64,000 nucleotides of DNA from Polytrichum commune (lineage: Eukaryota > Streptophyta > Polytrichopsida > Polytrichales > Polytrichaceae). The position numbers were made by a program, and so were the translations under genes. The notes under the pieces are model-generated. The model was not told where the DNA came from, did not search any database, and saw nothing but the letters and a program-made list of their open reading frames with translations. Positions 25,083 through 36,778 of this stretch are shown here, in pieces (position 1 is the first letter of the stretch; every line of letters begins with the position of its first letter). Location: positions 15,438,001 to 15,502,000 of the forward strand of contig OX485806.1 of the NCBI GenBank assembly GCA_950295325.1. The letters run 5' to 3'.

Positions 25083-26900
25083 TCATACCGGACAGGTTGA
25101 ATTTGGTTGAATTGACTGCCCCCTTGGTTTGCATCTGCAAGGGCAACTCCCAAAGATGTGTCAATACCCTGTGCACACATTGAGGTAAACAGACAGACAG
25201 ATAGACAGACAGTCAAACTAGAGAATCCTTCCTTCCTTCCAGGAGTTTGAGGTCAAGCACTTTGACCACCGCCATCACCAGATAACCTAGAGCCCCGTTG
25301 TGTGTTTCCTCAACACTCCCACATTGAAGCACACTGAACTTAACCCTCGTCAGATGCTCTCAATGTGAGCACATGTATGCCAATGTCTTGCTAACCTAAA
25401 AAGTTAGCAATTTCAGTTCCCCCATAGAAGGCTGCTTTTGGTGCCACAACAGGAAGCTCACTCTACTACATCGGACCGAAACACTTCCCCTACCTCCCCA
25501 TTTCGTCTCCTCCGCCAGAATACATTGCAAAAGCTTCCACTTTCAGGAACTTCAGTCACCTGCTGGCTGAGCTCCAATGCTAAGCTAAGCTACACTAGCG
25601 GACGGACAAGGCACTCTGCCCACGGAAAGAAGAGCCAGAAAGATAGATACTTGTTTGTGATTCTAGCCAGCTTCGCCCTGAACAACAGCCTGCACAATAC
25701 CCTGAACAACACCCGGGGGGGGACACCTGTGCATCGTACGGTCTGACACCGGAACTGGAGTCTGCCACCATCGCCCCAGAAGCCCAAAAATTCCCTATCC
25801 CTACTACAGACTCATCACAAAATGTTTAAGATATCATTGTGCCACTGTAGTGGGCATGATTGCTGATTGCCGCCCTTGGGAAGGTGACCAGTTGCCCTTC
25901 CTTTCCTCCCTTCCCTTCCCTTCCCTTCCTCCCTTCCCTTTCCTCCCTTTCCTTCGTATCCTATCCTTACAAACTCAAGGGAATGATGATAAGCTCAAGC
26001 TCAAATAACCTGAATTTCGGCAAAGGATCCTGAGCCTCCCGCACCAAATAGCAATCCTGAAGTAGCCTAATTCGGACTCCTCATCCAAGTGCATGAGCTG
26101 CACCACAATCCAATGCTTGCGTATGGTTTCCAGATCCCTTAAAGCATCGGCTAAGTTAACCTCCAAACTCTTCTCTCATCCACCGTAGCACTCCACCACA
26201 GAACGAAGCAAGAAGGAAGAATAAAAAAAGATTCCCGTGAGTCCCAAGCTCTCCTCCGACTTTGCAATCTTCGAAGAATACTTGCGACGAGCTCCCAGAG
26301 TGCCACGATTCGCTCTATACCCTTGCCCTTACCCTCGCTCTCTTCCTGGGCTCGTCCGTCCCCACCCAATTTTTCAAAATCCCAACCTGGACGGCCCGAG
26401 ATGATGATGAACAGTCCCACAAAAAACTGCATAAAAAAAGTGGTAAAAAGAAAAAAGAAAAAAAACTACTCACCTTCCTACTTTCTCGTCGAACGAACCT
26501 TTGGAGCTCAAAACATCAACGAAAGCACCAACCCACCCCTGGATGGTGATGAAAACTCGTTCTCCGGCCACAGGCCACCATTTTGCGCACTACGGAGTGC
26601 GTTGAAATCAGTGTCGCATGGCACGGAGGGCTGATGAGCGGGCGAGGGAGGGAGAGGCCTACCAGCTCGCGGGTGTCGGACTGATCATCAGCTTCGCTAT
26701 GGCGGGGAGAGAGGGGTCCGCCACGGCACCTCGAGTAAATAACTTTGGCTTGAGTTTGAGTCGGCCGAGCGGGGACGCCGGCACGCTAAAGCACGGATGC
26801 CACGTGTCATTTTTCAAGTGGTCAGAAGCCAAGTGAGTTTGGCCACGCTGGCGTGGCGGATTCTGAGTCCAGCTGGGTTTATTATATCTGGGCATCAAAT
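25083..26900 (-). promoter_or_regulatory. Leader and promoter region of the POLAR-like gene
   Basis: The sequence is GC-richer than the flanks. A strong donor TAGGAAG/GTGAGTAG ends a probable non-coding first exon at 26474, and a CCCTTGCAG acceptor opens the start-codon exon at 25134. Between them lie (GACA)n at about 25,190-25,211 and a CCCTT-rich tract at 25,893-25,955. A TATA-like sequence on the minus strand (AGATATAATAAA, about 26,878-26,889) could place the transcription start near 26,850. Two ATGs upstream of the main start (25134 and 25088) are out of frame with it. Confidence 0.5.
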
Positions 26901-26984
26901 ATACGTGCCATGGATTGTTGGCTTCGGCGTGTGATGCCTTTCACTTTTAAGTGTTGTGATTTTGAAGTGGAGGCTTTGACCTAC

Positions 26985-27180
26985 CTACACTAAATATAGT
27001 ATCTAACTTATTAGTGTCACCAATTCTAGTTGTCTTGCTCAATACTAATTGTAAACCGCCAATGTAGTGTCACCAACGCTATATATACACACATGTAAAA
27101 GCAATTTGGGCATCATAAGTGATTTTTCATCCAAATTTCAATCATCCATGACAACACATCACAAAAATGCTCGGATGCAA
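26985..27180 (-). repeat. MITE family A, partial inverted copy
   Basis: It starts with the family terminus CTACACTAAATATAG and continues as the reverse complement of bases 1-184 (for example CACCAATTCTAG, CTTGCTCAATACTAATTG, GTAAACCGCCAATGTAGTG). Similarity fades after the TTTTCATCCAAATTTCAATC block near 27,145. Only the right half of the element is present. Confidence 0.65.
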
Positions 27181-27479
27181 AATATATCAAACTTCGCTTT
27201 AATAATTGATATCCAACTTCCAAATGAACTACACTTAGATGCGTCATATTTTTACATTGGAGATTTCATTTCATAGCACCTACCAAAGAGGAATTATGAA
27301 AATCTACTACCTACAAGTTTGTTCTCCATTTATATGAATTTAATACACTATACTAATTTGGGGGCTCTAATTCCGAATGAGGGTTTTAAAATAGCAATGT
27401 GGACTCGATACTAACAGATGGCACTTTCACTTGCCCTCTCACATTAGGTTGTATCTATCTATGTCGTATCACTAACGCA

Positions 27480-27810
27480 TTACACCGTTTATGATATTTA
27501 GTGTCACATGCATAATAGTGTCACTTACCCTAATTCGAGGCAAATGTTAGTTACACTAAAGATCAACAACTTCACCATCAGTTTCGCCTCATCACACTCA
27601 GCGTTCAAGTGCGCTTACTAATATCTTGGCATGAGTATGTTCAGTAATGTTATGAGGTGTATACTTATGTAACATAATGATCTACAAGTTGACTAAAGTA
27701 TACTCAAATGACACTTCACGTTGGTAAGCTTCATAATCTTCCCTTTGCATATTAAAACGCAAATTTTTTTCATCTAAAGCATCCCAATGTGCTACGCTGA
27801 ATGTCACAAT
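27480..27810 (-). repeat. Dispersed repeat F, copy 2 (inverted)
   Basis: Diverged reverse-complement copy of 1,541-1,885, sharing gcgcttactaatatcttggc, taatgttatgaggt and cttccctttgcatatta blocks. It directly follows more MITE-like ACACTAAA motifs, so it may belong to the same composite element as the family A end at 26,985. Confidence 0.6.
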
Positions 27811-28087
27811 GAAAATAGATTTTAACTTTGAAAAGTTACATGGTTGACAAATAGTATCACATTGACAATTAGTGGACAAGATAGTTTGAGACCTCTATGC
27901 ATATAGTTTAGGTCCTACACAATTATTCTATGTGATACTAAATAGCATACATGGTATAGTCCTTATGAGTTTCTTCAAAGAGATGATTACAATAGATTGC
28001 CATTTGGATGCAGGCTCACAAAAGGTGATGTGGATATCCAAAAGTTTGTCAATTAAGTTGTACTTAGATGTGACACATTATTATGAG

Positions 28088-28311
28088 TACATTGATTATC
28101 CCAATGAGTGTGTGTTCTTTTGGAGTCACGGAGTGCTATAACTATTTACCGAGAATCTAATTATTTTACCAAGCAAAGTCATCAATGTTCTATAATGTAT
28201 GAACAACCAATTGAACTTTTGTTAGTAAAATTTGAACTCATGAGTAAGACGAGCCTATTGCACTACGTAACTCCGAACAATAACACACACTAATTGGGAT
28301 ACTCAATGTAG
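28088..28311. mobile_element. MITE family E, intact copy (224 bp)
   Basis: The left end TACATTGATTATCCCAAT is followed by GAGTGTGTGTT and GGAGTGCTATAACTA. The right end is the inverted form (GCACTACGTAACTCCG, AACACACACTAATTGGG, ATACTCAATGTAG), a terminal inverted repeat of more than 50 bases. The interior is non-coding. A second copy at 63,222-63,862 is interrupted by another MITE. Confidence 0.75.
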
Positions 28312-29036
28312 TTTAAATTGACTAAAACCCCTACAATTCTTAATAGAGATAGCATTGTAAGAGAAAGAAGGGGGAAAAGGGATGGAGTGGGGGTCAATTG
28401 TTTATTGGCATGATCTTTTAATGTGGAATAAGGGTGAGTTTCTATGTAGATCGCTTGCCCACTAGATTCTAGTGTGAATGAGGACAAACATGCCCAAATG
28501 TAGAGGGAATCTGGTGGGGTAGGGTTCGTATGTGCCAACTAGCTACTCCCATCTTCTCAAATCCGGGCCCACTTACTAATCTCCTCTTCTTGGTTATCAA
28601 GGATGGAGTTCTAGACCAACATTGATTCTCTCAAGTCTTCAACTGGTATTAATCCTTCAATGGCTGGCACTTGTAGGTTGAAGAGTCTTTAGTGGATGCA
28701 TGAAAGTCTAGCGGCCCGTGTTCACAACCATCCACATTCTAGTGGATTGCCAAATGTGGTTGGTTGGTGGCTTGCACTTAACTACATGCAAACACCTCCA
28801 ACCCACTATTACATAGAGTCTAGTGGACGAGTGGTCTACATGAAAAGTCACCCTAAGTTGGCCCATTTTTATTCAATGGAGTGGAGTCAAATACTAAGTA
28901 CTATCTTTATTCTATTTTTGTCATTTCTTTTGAAGAGGAAACCAAAAGGCTAATCAATTTTTTTTGTAATAGTTCAATCGGTTGTATAATAAGTTAAGTA
29001 TGGCTATTTTGGCAACTTCCAAATAATTTGCATGTG
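28312..29036. other. Intergenic, no gene seen
   Basis: About 700 bases with no coding signal. Two partly inverted phrases (ctagattctagtg with ccaaatgtagag near 28,460-28,505, and cattctagtggattgccaaatgt near 28,735) suggest another decayed foldback sequence. Confidence 0.45.
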
Positions 29037-29042
29037 TGAGAG

Positions 29043-29427
29043 CAAGCCCGGTTGTTCCTGGATTTGCATCTGCATCCGGGAATGAAAAGTGGCCTCCACC
29101 CAAAATGCCGATGCATATTCAGGCAAAACTGCCACTCATTCTACCTTACTACCAAAGAATTTCCTCTAAAATGATTTGTAGTTTTTTGCGGCCCTACCAT
29201 ATTGAGTTGTATTTAGTTAAAGGCCGCCATGAAGTTGTTTGTCCTTAGCTGATAGTAGGCTCCCTGCATATCTCGCTGAAATGCAAGGAGTTCTACACTT
29301 CTTGTATTACTTTACATCCAACTTTAGGGTATAGCAGGGTGACTGGGCCAGTATCCTGCATCTGCATCCACATCGCGGATGAGAAAGCGCAAATGCAGAT
29401 GTAGGTGCAGGGTCACTGGGCTTGCCC
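29043..29427. mobile_element. Candidate MITE with CAAGCCC ends (385 bp)
   Basis: The left end reads CAAGCCCGGTTG and then GCATCTGCATCC. The reverse complement of the right end reads GGGCAAGCCCAGTGACC and then CATCTGCAT. TGAGAG occurs on both sides (29037-29042 and 29428-29433) and could be a target duplication. The left end seems to lack three G residues. It is non-coding; the short ORF at 29,036 is not a convincing gene. Confidence 0.45.
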
Positions 29428-29433
29428 TGAGAG

Positions 29434-31577
29434 CTTTGGAACAAGATCGAGATTGTTTTAGCACATTATAAACAAGGACACTGAGAATTGAGCTCGTTAA
29501 TTAGCAATGATCGAAGCCTTGTTTATTTAACCTTCTGAACATTGGGAGGTTTTTAATCATACATATATGAAATTTTCATTGTTATGTATTCATACATACC
29601 TTAGATTCAATGGTAACTACCATATCTTGCTCTTTGGTTTGGCACACAATGGTTATTTACTTGATGAAGGTTGACATGCGTCGAATCTCATTGGTTGTGA
29701 CCCTATAAAGTCACATATATAATTTACATTATTGCACTAAATGCGCCAACCCAAAGAGCATGATATGGTATTAGAAACAATATCTCAACAAACATTTATA
29801 CATACTTTAACACATACAAAGGAATGATGTTTATAGGGCCCAAATGTGGTTGTCACTTGACTTTAATGTCTCATTCATACATCGTACTTGGTTCACAAGG
29901 TGTCAAGCCTTGAGAAATAATTGGGGGTACCACTAGCTATCACTAAGAGGTGTTGCATGATAACATGATGTGAGGGTTTTTAGTTTATACATGCTTCATT
30001 CCTCCATGTGTATTCCTTTTGCGACATCTCTTAAATTGAAACAACATATATTATTAAAGCCCCCCATGCCACCACATCACATAAAGTTGAATAATACATG
30101 GGTTTGCCAGGAGTTTGCTAATATGTAAGGGGTGTTGAAGATGTCAATTGTGTTGGGTCATAAACATATGAATATCTAAACATTATCATTTCAACCACCA
30201 ATGTCTTGGTCAAACATTGTCAACTAAGGCATTGGTATCCTTGTTCTAGTAAGCTAGAAAGTTGGTCGATTATAAGTCATTTCCACTCTTTAGCATGTTG
30301 AGTAAAGCCTTTATAAAATTGGGTCACTTTGTGCATAAGCTCCTGAACTCACATATTGACCAACTCATCTAGAGTTTAATCCCATAGTTTATTCAACTGA
30401 ATAAATTGTTTTGTAAAGGTCACCCAAATTAGAAGACATTTCAGCAATGTTAGCCTCCGAGAACACTTAGGAGTTAACCAATTAACCCCTAAGTGCTCAC
30501 AAAGGTCCAAAAGTATTTGTGGGTAATTTTCTCATCATAGAAGGAAAACTTCCAAGTAGTTTGCCACCAAGTGCGTTGGACTCTAAGAAATACTTTTTTT
30601 GACATGGAAGTTGCCCCAACTTACATTAAATTACACACGCATATGTCAATGTTCACAAAACATAAGAATAATGCTTGCTATGTTCCTAATAAAAATTGTT
30701 TATCACTTTGAATCTCGGATAACTTAAAGAGTTGGCATATAAGTCAATAGATGACTTGCTTTATGGGGAGGAATAAAATGAGGTAATCCAAAGACCCTAA
30801 AACAAGAAAGAGAACACTCCTCACCACGTGTATAATGTAATGTTATTTGTTGAGGTGTGTGATGAAAATAAAACTACAAGACCATTTACATTTTGACATA
30901 TCTTGGACTTCCTTTTATATATATATATATATATATATATCATAACATGAACATGTCACATGGATTGGTAATGGAGTTGGATAATATTTTGACTTAAATT
31001 CTTATTATGTGAATATTTTTTTTTAATAAAATAAAGTCCATGACATCTCTATAATAATCTTACGGATAGAGTTTGACAAACGTCTTCCACATCCTCTACA
31101 CCAATACTAGCAATCAAGGTGCCCCACACCAATGCACCAACACTCCACATTATTTTGAATATTCACTACCACAACAAAATACATAAAGTATGTTTTATTG
31201 TGGTTGCTACATGGACGTACAAACAAAAATTATAAGCATATGTGATATGGCTTTCAAGACCCAAGGTAATTTGCATGGGTAAAGGGCACGACCTCTTCAT
31301 GAAGGTAATTTAGTTGCACACATGTATTAGTCTACTAGATGTATACATCCATTTCAACACCAACATGAACATATAATTCTATACTAGATCATGTGAGAGC
31401 ACGAGACTCGACCCCTTGGGCATTGAGGGGGAGGCCACACACATTCAAAAATGTTGGTTTCAAAATGGAGTTTGGAAAGCCAAGGTAAAATAATTCCAGC
31501 CTTGACACGTGCTTGATTTCGCGGAGTTGGGTTTCAAGGTCGTGCCCCTCCGTCCGTTTTCAACCCCGATCCTAAAC
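29434..31577. other. Intergenic, no gene seen
   Basis: AT-rich DNA with no ORF of note. It contains an inverted phrase pair near 29,580-29,770 (accatatcttgctctttggt with caaagagcatgatatggt, so a foldback of roughly 190 bases at 29,617-29,775) and a (TA)n run at about 30,917-30,940. No element proteins were recognised. Confidence 0.5.
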
Positions 31578-31830
31578 AATGTTTTTGCAAGGGCATGAAG
31601 ACCTCCGTTTCCGATAAGAGTTGGAAACGGACGTTTTTGCAAGGCCTCAAAACCTCCGTTTCCGATCATAGTTGGAAACGGACGTTTTTTGCAAGGCTTA
31701 AGACCTTTGTTCCCGATCAGAGTTGGAAACATACGTATTCTGCAAGGCCTTAAAACCTTTGTTTCTTATCAGAGTTGGAAACGGATGTTTTTGCAAGGCT
31801 TAAAACCTCCGTTTCCGATCCAAGTTGAAA
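31578..31830. repeat. 51-bp tandem repeat, five units, hairpin in each
   Basis: Five tandem units of about 51 bases run through the block, each with TTTTTGCAAGGC, AACCTCCGTTTCCGATC and GTTGGAAACGG. In most units CCGTTTCC and GGAAACGG flank about 10 bases and can form a hairpin. Because 51 is a multiple of three, the minus strand reads as repeats of 17 residues (RPFPTLIGNGG core), giving an ORF at 31732-31460. I regard the ORF as a by-product unless expression is shown. Confidence 0.8.
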
Positions 31831-32494
31831 ATGAATAGTTTTAACCCAAAAGAAGGAGAGGGACTAGCCTTGAAACCAAACTCCTCGAAATTAGTCGCAT
31901 ATCACACCCGTTTCCGAAACCGACATTGTCAAATGTGTATTGGTGTCCCCTTGAGAGGTTAACAAGTTACAACAAGCATGTGCCGGCTATTCCATTGTGT
32001 CATGAATGTTTGGCGACTCAAACAGTTTAATAGAATTCTTATTACCAACTACCCATAACAACAGCCACAACCCAAAAATACCACAACATAGAACTCGCAA
32101 TTCAAAACCAAGAACATTCTCATCATTATTCATTCATTCAACTACTTAATTATGCCAACTTTATGCACAATGGAAGAGTGTTGAGTTTGCAGACAATCAA
32201 AACTTTTTTAATTTTGTCCATGGGCCCAAAGTGTGTGCATCGGGTACTAAATATAGGGAACAATTCATGATAAACTCAAGCACACCCTAGTTTATCTAGT
32301 AGGCGGGGTTGGTGCATAGTAATTGATACACACTTATTTTACACACATTAAAGATTGTACTAACTTATCAAGCATGATAATGATATTGTTAGTGTCGAAT
32401 GTTTAGTCAATTGAACTACCAGCCAAGGCTTAAGTTATGATAGGTAGATTGCATCGGTTTGCCAACAATTATGATGGGCGATGGGGAATTATTA

Positions 32495-32974
32495 GGGCCA
32501 CTTTACACACGAGCCAAGAGCCCAAAAGAAAGTGTCCAAAGGCCGTCCCGACACACCTCGAAAATCATGTAGTGTGGTCACGGACCCTCAAGTGTAGTGT
32601 GAAGTCATATGTGACGGGCTCTCAACGGAATGTTATTTCAATGAATTTCTATTCATGCAGGTCCTTGCACGTGATAAAATAAAATAAATCGATGGTTGTG
32701 AGTGTTTAGAGTGCCATGGTCTCATGGTTTTTGTGTTAGGCCTACCTCCAAGAGGTGGTTCTTGAAAGTAGTCCACGTGACCACCAGAAACGATCCAATA
32801 GATGCCATGTAGGAATGCGTCCATGTAGACTTTACATCCATCTTGCATTAACACGCTCCGTTGGTCCCTCAAGCGTAGTGTGAAGCGAACTTGGACCAGC
32901 TCCGCATATTCCACCCAAGAGAGTGCTTGAAGTGTAATGGTCACGGTCTCTCAGTCTTGTGTGTGAAGTGGCCC
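32495..32974. mobile_element. Tourist-like MITE family D, intact copy (480 bp)
   Basis: The left end GGGCCACTTTACACAC is inverted at the right end (GTGTGTGAAGTGGCCC). TTA flanks both sides (32492-32494 and 32975-32977), as for PIF/Harbinger elements. The interior is non-coding and matches 43,855-44,347 along its whole length. Internally it repeats short inverted modules (GTCACG with CTCAAGTGTAGTGTGAAG). Confidence 0.8.
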
Positions 32975-32977
32975 TTA

Positions 32978-33100
32978 GGGCCACTTTACACTAGAGCTCG
33001 AGGGGGCCTTGACTCATGATTCATGTGATTGGTCGAGAAGTTGGAGACAATCCAAATGCACTTTACACTAGACCCTGAGGGCATAAAAGACTTCTGAAAT
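32978..33100. repeat. Fragments of family D termini
   Basis: Directly after the TTA duplication, a second terminus GGGCCACTTTACACTAGAG begins at 32978. A third similar phrase, GCACTTTACACTAGACCC, lies near 33,058. They look like remnants of one or more further elements inserted next to each other at TTA sites. No matching right end was found. Confidence 0.5.
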
Positions 33101-33499
33101 CTAGGAGGAGGAAATTTTTGTATGGTGTCTTACTTGGCATCAAGTGAATAATATCTCGCGATCTTCCAGATATTGTGTTGGATCCATTAGAAAGTGGTGG
33201 ATCTAACGCAAAACTAGAGGCCGTGGCAAACGATTTGATTGGCATTGGCTACTAGAAATATATATTGCCATGATGGGGTCATGGACTATCTACTTTTGGG
33301 GAATGTTCATTGAGTATGTTGCAATATCTCAACATGGTCCACTGTCATTTTATACTAAGCTTGATGGCCCGTCAATTGGAAAATCGGATTTCTATATCCC
33401 ATGGTGCAGCCTTTGGATGATTTTCAAGGGCAGTTAAGGCATGTTCAGACGGGGTCCAAAATTGCTATTGGATTGTGTCTTCAAATTTTGTCAACTATT

Positions 33500-33874
33500 T
33501 CATACTCAATAGTGAACACAATTGGGAGGACCTTTTCAATTAAGAAATAAACAAATGTGCTCTCTCAATAACCATAACTAAAGAAGAGGAGGTTCAATTT
33601 TCAATATAATTTTTGTTGATGTTTCATCATAGATTTGCTAATGAATCACAAATTTGAAAACATAAATATAATCAATAGAAGATGAAGAACAAGAAAACCA
33701 AGCCACTCAACACCCACATACCTTATATACTAAGGTAGATGGGTCTTAAGTGACTCATTTTCTAGATTAAACCCCTATATTTGATTGGTATGTAGTTTGG
33801 TGAGGATAAAAGAACAAACATCATAAAAGACACACATTTAAATGAGATTGGACTACATCTTTGAATATTAATAA
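33500..33874 (+). repeat. Dispersed repeat C, copy 1
   Basis: It starts CTCAATAGTGAACACAATTG and contains GGAGGACC, TGATGTTTCAT, AGATTTGCTAATG and AACACCCACATACCTTAT blocks. Related copies lie at 34,183-34,400, 34,800-34,830, 44,590-45,000 and 46,890-47,160, and inverted at about 13,600, 17,210-17,360 and 36,060-36,140. It is non-coding and its boundaries are uncertain. Confidence 0.55.
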
Positions 33875-34174
33875 CTACACTAAATATATTTAGTGTCACT
33901 ATGGTAACTTTTTGGATGGACGAGTTCATCCATTTGCCGAAACCCTACCTTCTCCTGTCAACGACTTGTGATTGAATATTGTCATGGATGAAAAATCACT
34001 AGGTTAGTGATAGTAACTGCAACACTGTAAATCTATAATCCCCCAAAATATTTACAAGGAATAACAAATAATGTTGGGTTAACATTTAGTGTTGGCGACA
34101 CTACACCGCGGTTTACAATCAGTATTGTGCAAGACAATTAGAATTGGTGATACTAAATATCATATCCAATGTAC
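33875..34174 (+). mobile_element. MITE family A, intact copy (about 300 bp)
   Basis: The left end is CTACACTAAATATATTTAG followed by TGTCACTATGGTAAC. The reverse complement of the right end is TACATTGGATATGATATTTA followed by GTATCACC. It shares the gtaaatctataatccccc and ggttaacatttagtgttgg blocks with bases 1-184. No coding region. It sits between two copies of repeat C, so it may have inserted into that repeat. Confidence 0.75.
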
Positions 34175-34182
34175 CATACACT

Positions 34183-34400
34183 CAACAATGAACACAATCG
34201 GGAGGACCTATACATTCAATAAGAAATCAAACAAGCACGCAAGTCTTCCAGTAACCAAAGTTGAATTAGAAGAGATCCGATTTTCGATCCGATTTTTGCA
34301 CATGTTTCATTGTAGATTTGCTAATGCCATACGAGTTTTATTGTGTAAATCTAAATGGTAGAAGTTTAAGAACATGAAAAACAAGAAAACGGTAGAACCG
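34183..34400 (+). repeat. Dispersed repeat C, copy 2
   Basis: Begins ACACTCAACAATGAACACAA and shares CGGGAGGACCTA, AACCAAAGTTGAA, TGTTTCATTGTAGATTTGC and GAACAAGAAAAC-like blocks with copy 1, in direct orientation about 680 bases upstream. Confidence 0.55.
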
Positions 34401-35356
34401 CGAGGCTCTGTCCTTTATTATGAAAGATTATAATTGTAGTTGTCCACTTTGCTCATGCCAATTCATGGCTACTCACTATACCAAACCTTTCTTGGATTTT
34501 GTGCACCTTCTTCTCAAATACAGGTCAAGGATTGAAGCTACTCATTTATCACCCAAAAAATTTTAAATAAATAATCAAGAACTACCGAAATAACTATAAT
34601 TAACTATATTTCTTCAATGCATTTTAGGGAGCACTTATATATATAACATAAACTATATTTAACATCCACATTACATAAAGTGGACCAAAAATAACAAGAA
34701 CAAGTAACGTCCAAGTGTGAACACAAAGTGGTTAGGAAATTTGCTCTTGAAACGAAGAAGTTGATGCATAGTCTCTGTCCTATAGACAGAGCCAACAAAC
34801 CAATTAACACCCACATACCTTATTTAACGTAAGTTAGTTGTTAGCTTCGTGACTTGGCTTGTTAGCCAACACCCAAAAGTGTGGCCAAATTGAGTCGATG
34901 GGCGGGGAAAGGTGTGTGACGCTATGTTATCCGGTCCACTTTGTAAGGACCCCTTTGGGAAGCCCATTCATAGGCTCCGGGGCTTCATAAATTGCAATAA
35001 CTAGCCTCCCCCTTGTCTCATTGGGGCCTTTGTCTTTGCCCTTTTCCATCGTTTGTTCTTAAGCCTACGGGCTACTTCCGGTGTGATTCACACATTTAGA
35101 AAGCATTTTGTCATTAAATAATGGAATTTGGAACCAAACCTACTACCTACACTATACATTCCTTACAACACATATATTTTTGGATTGAATTTCTTCCTAA
35201 AGTCGAGGGGAAAAAGAGGGTATGGTTACCTACATTCAAGTTGTTGAAAGTGAAAGTTTGAAGTTTGGCGATTGGAGCATTCTTGGCCCCTAGGGTCCGC
35301 ACTCTTGATGATAGCCTTGGATTGTAGAGAAGGACTTTCGAGACATCCAAAGAAAA
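34401..35356. other. Intergenic, no gene seen
   Basis: About 950 bases without coding signal. The short stretch at 34,795-34,830 repeats the AACACCCACATACCTTAT phrase of repeat C. Confidence 0.5.
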
Positions 35357-35668
35357 CTACAATAAATAAGATATTTAGTGTTTGATTATATTTAATGTTG
35401 TTACCACCTTAACCTTGTTCAACACTAATTTTCAATTTTTTTTGATAATTAGTGTTAGAAGATATGTTGGAATTTTTCTTTTATCATTATTATTTTTTAA
35501 ACATCTTTACTAACACTGAATCCAAACATATAACTTCCACATATTACCATAGTTGATATTTAGTGTTTGAGTTTACATTTATTGTTACTTATTTTCATAG
35601 GGTTATTGATATTTAGTGTACACGTTCGAATTTAATGTATCAAACACTATATATTCTATTTAGTGTAG
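35357..35668 (-). mobile_element. MITE family B, copy 2 (312 bp, inverted)
   Basis: Reverse complement of 2,078-2,415. Shared blocks include TCAATAACCCTATGAAA, AAATGTAAACTCAAACACTA and TAATATGTGGAAGTTA. Termini are CTACAATAAATAAGATATTT and, reverse-complemented, CTACACTAAATAGAATATAT, each followed by AGTGTTTGAT. Confidence 0.75.
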
Positions 35669-36287
35669 TGAGTTGATACAAAGCCCACGCTAGGGTCAGT
35701 TGTTGGACCTTGGCATTAGGAGAGGAGTCCCTCTTGATAGGGAAAGTGCACCTCTATCCGAAATTTATTGTTACCAACAAGGATTTTTCACCCTACTCGT
35801 AGTATTCTTAATGGATACGATGTACTACAATTTTGCCAATGTATATAAGACAAGATGTCCTATCAAGATGGAAACTTCCCACTGGTGTGGACCAATCACC
35901 GGTCTTAGTGTGGGCATGGTATTATTGACTTCTAGCTCAATGAACTTATGTGATCATATTGTGATCATTTCAAAGTCTACAAACAATCTAGACCGTTGGA
36001 TTGTTTCATCTTATGTGGACTGTGCAATTGTCATTTCAAGTTCAAAATCAAAGTCGAGATGCAAAAGATATCGAAGATCATAGTGATTAATTGTGTTCTC
36101 TATAAATGAGCAAATAAACCCTCCCCAAATATGTTCATTGTTCCACATAGAGTGGTATCTATATTTTGAACACATGATCCAATCTCGTTATAACAAGTGT
36201 TTCTTTGGTGTTGTTCTTAATTACAAGCCTTGTTGTATAAGTTACCACTCATCAAACGGTGTCCACTTATGAAAAACAACCACAACA

Positions 36288-36360
36288 TGGCGACATAGCT
36301 TAGATGGTTAGCCCATAGAAACGGCATTTGTCTCTATTTCAATCGTCTATCATATGAGAT
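36288..36360 (+). repeat. tRNA-like sequence, possible SINE head
   Basis: The phrase CATAGCTTAGATGGTTAG resembles a tRNA A box (TRGCNNAGNGG) and is followed 40 bases later by TATTTCAATCG, a degenerate B box (GGTTCRAATCC). The acceptor stem does not pair convincingly, so this is not a functional tRNA. A tRNA-derived SINE is one explanation, chance another. Confidence 0.3.
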
Positions 36361-36778
36361 GTTTTTTAACTATTAAGTTTTATGGTGAGTTTTTCATGTC
36401 ATGATTAGTTGCATTGTGTTTTTCTATTAGTAAGTGTCATATAAAGTTTAAAAAATTGGATGGTATGTATCATTTATCTTGCACATTGCTTAGAATTCAA
36501 AAATCAAGCAAAATAGGACAAAAGCCTAGCCCAAGATCGCAAGTTGTATGGGTGTCCATCATTGGGGTTACATGTATATAGATATAATCGTGATATGATT
36601 AGAACATTATTTATTTATCAATACATGTAAAAACAATATACATTAGTATGATATATGAATGGAAATACTTAATCATCATTATATACTAAAAACATGGAGG
36701 ATGTATCATGTGATACATGTAACTTAGACCAAAATGTTAGACATAGTATCTGCAAATCTGTTTATAGAATTGAGTGTA

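Noticed and set aside
31578-31830. Tandem hairpin array as a CRISPR array
   Set aside because: Units are contiguous and diverged throughout, with no unique spacers, and the context is a plant nuclear genome.
36296-36420. Functional tRNA gene
   Set aside because: The B box is degenerate, no acceptor stem pairs, and no T-run terminator follows at the right distance.
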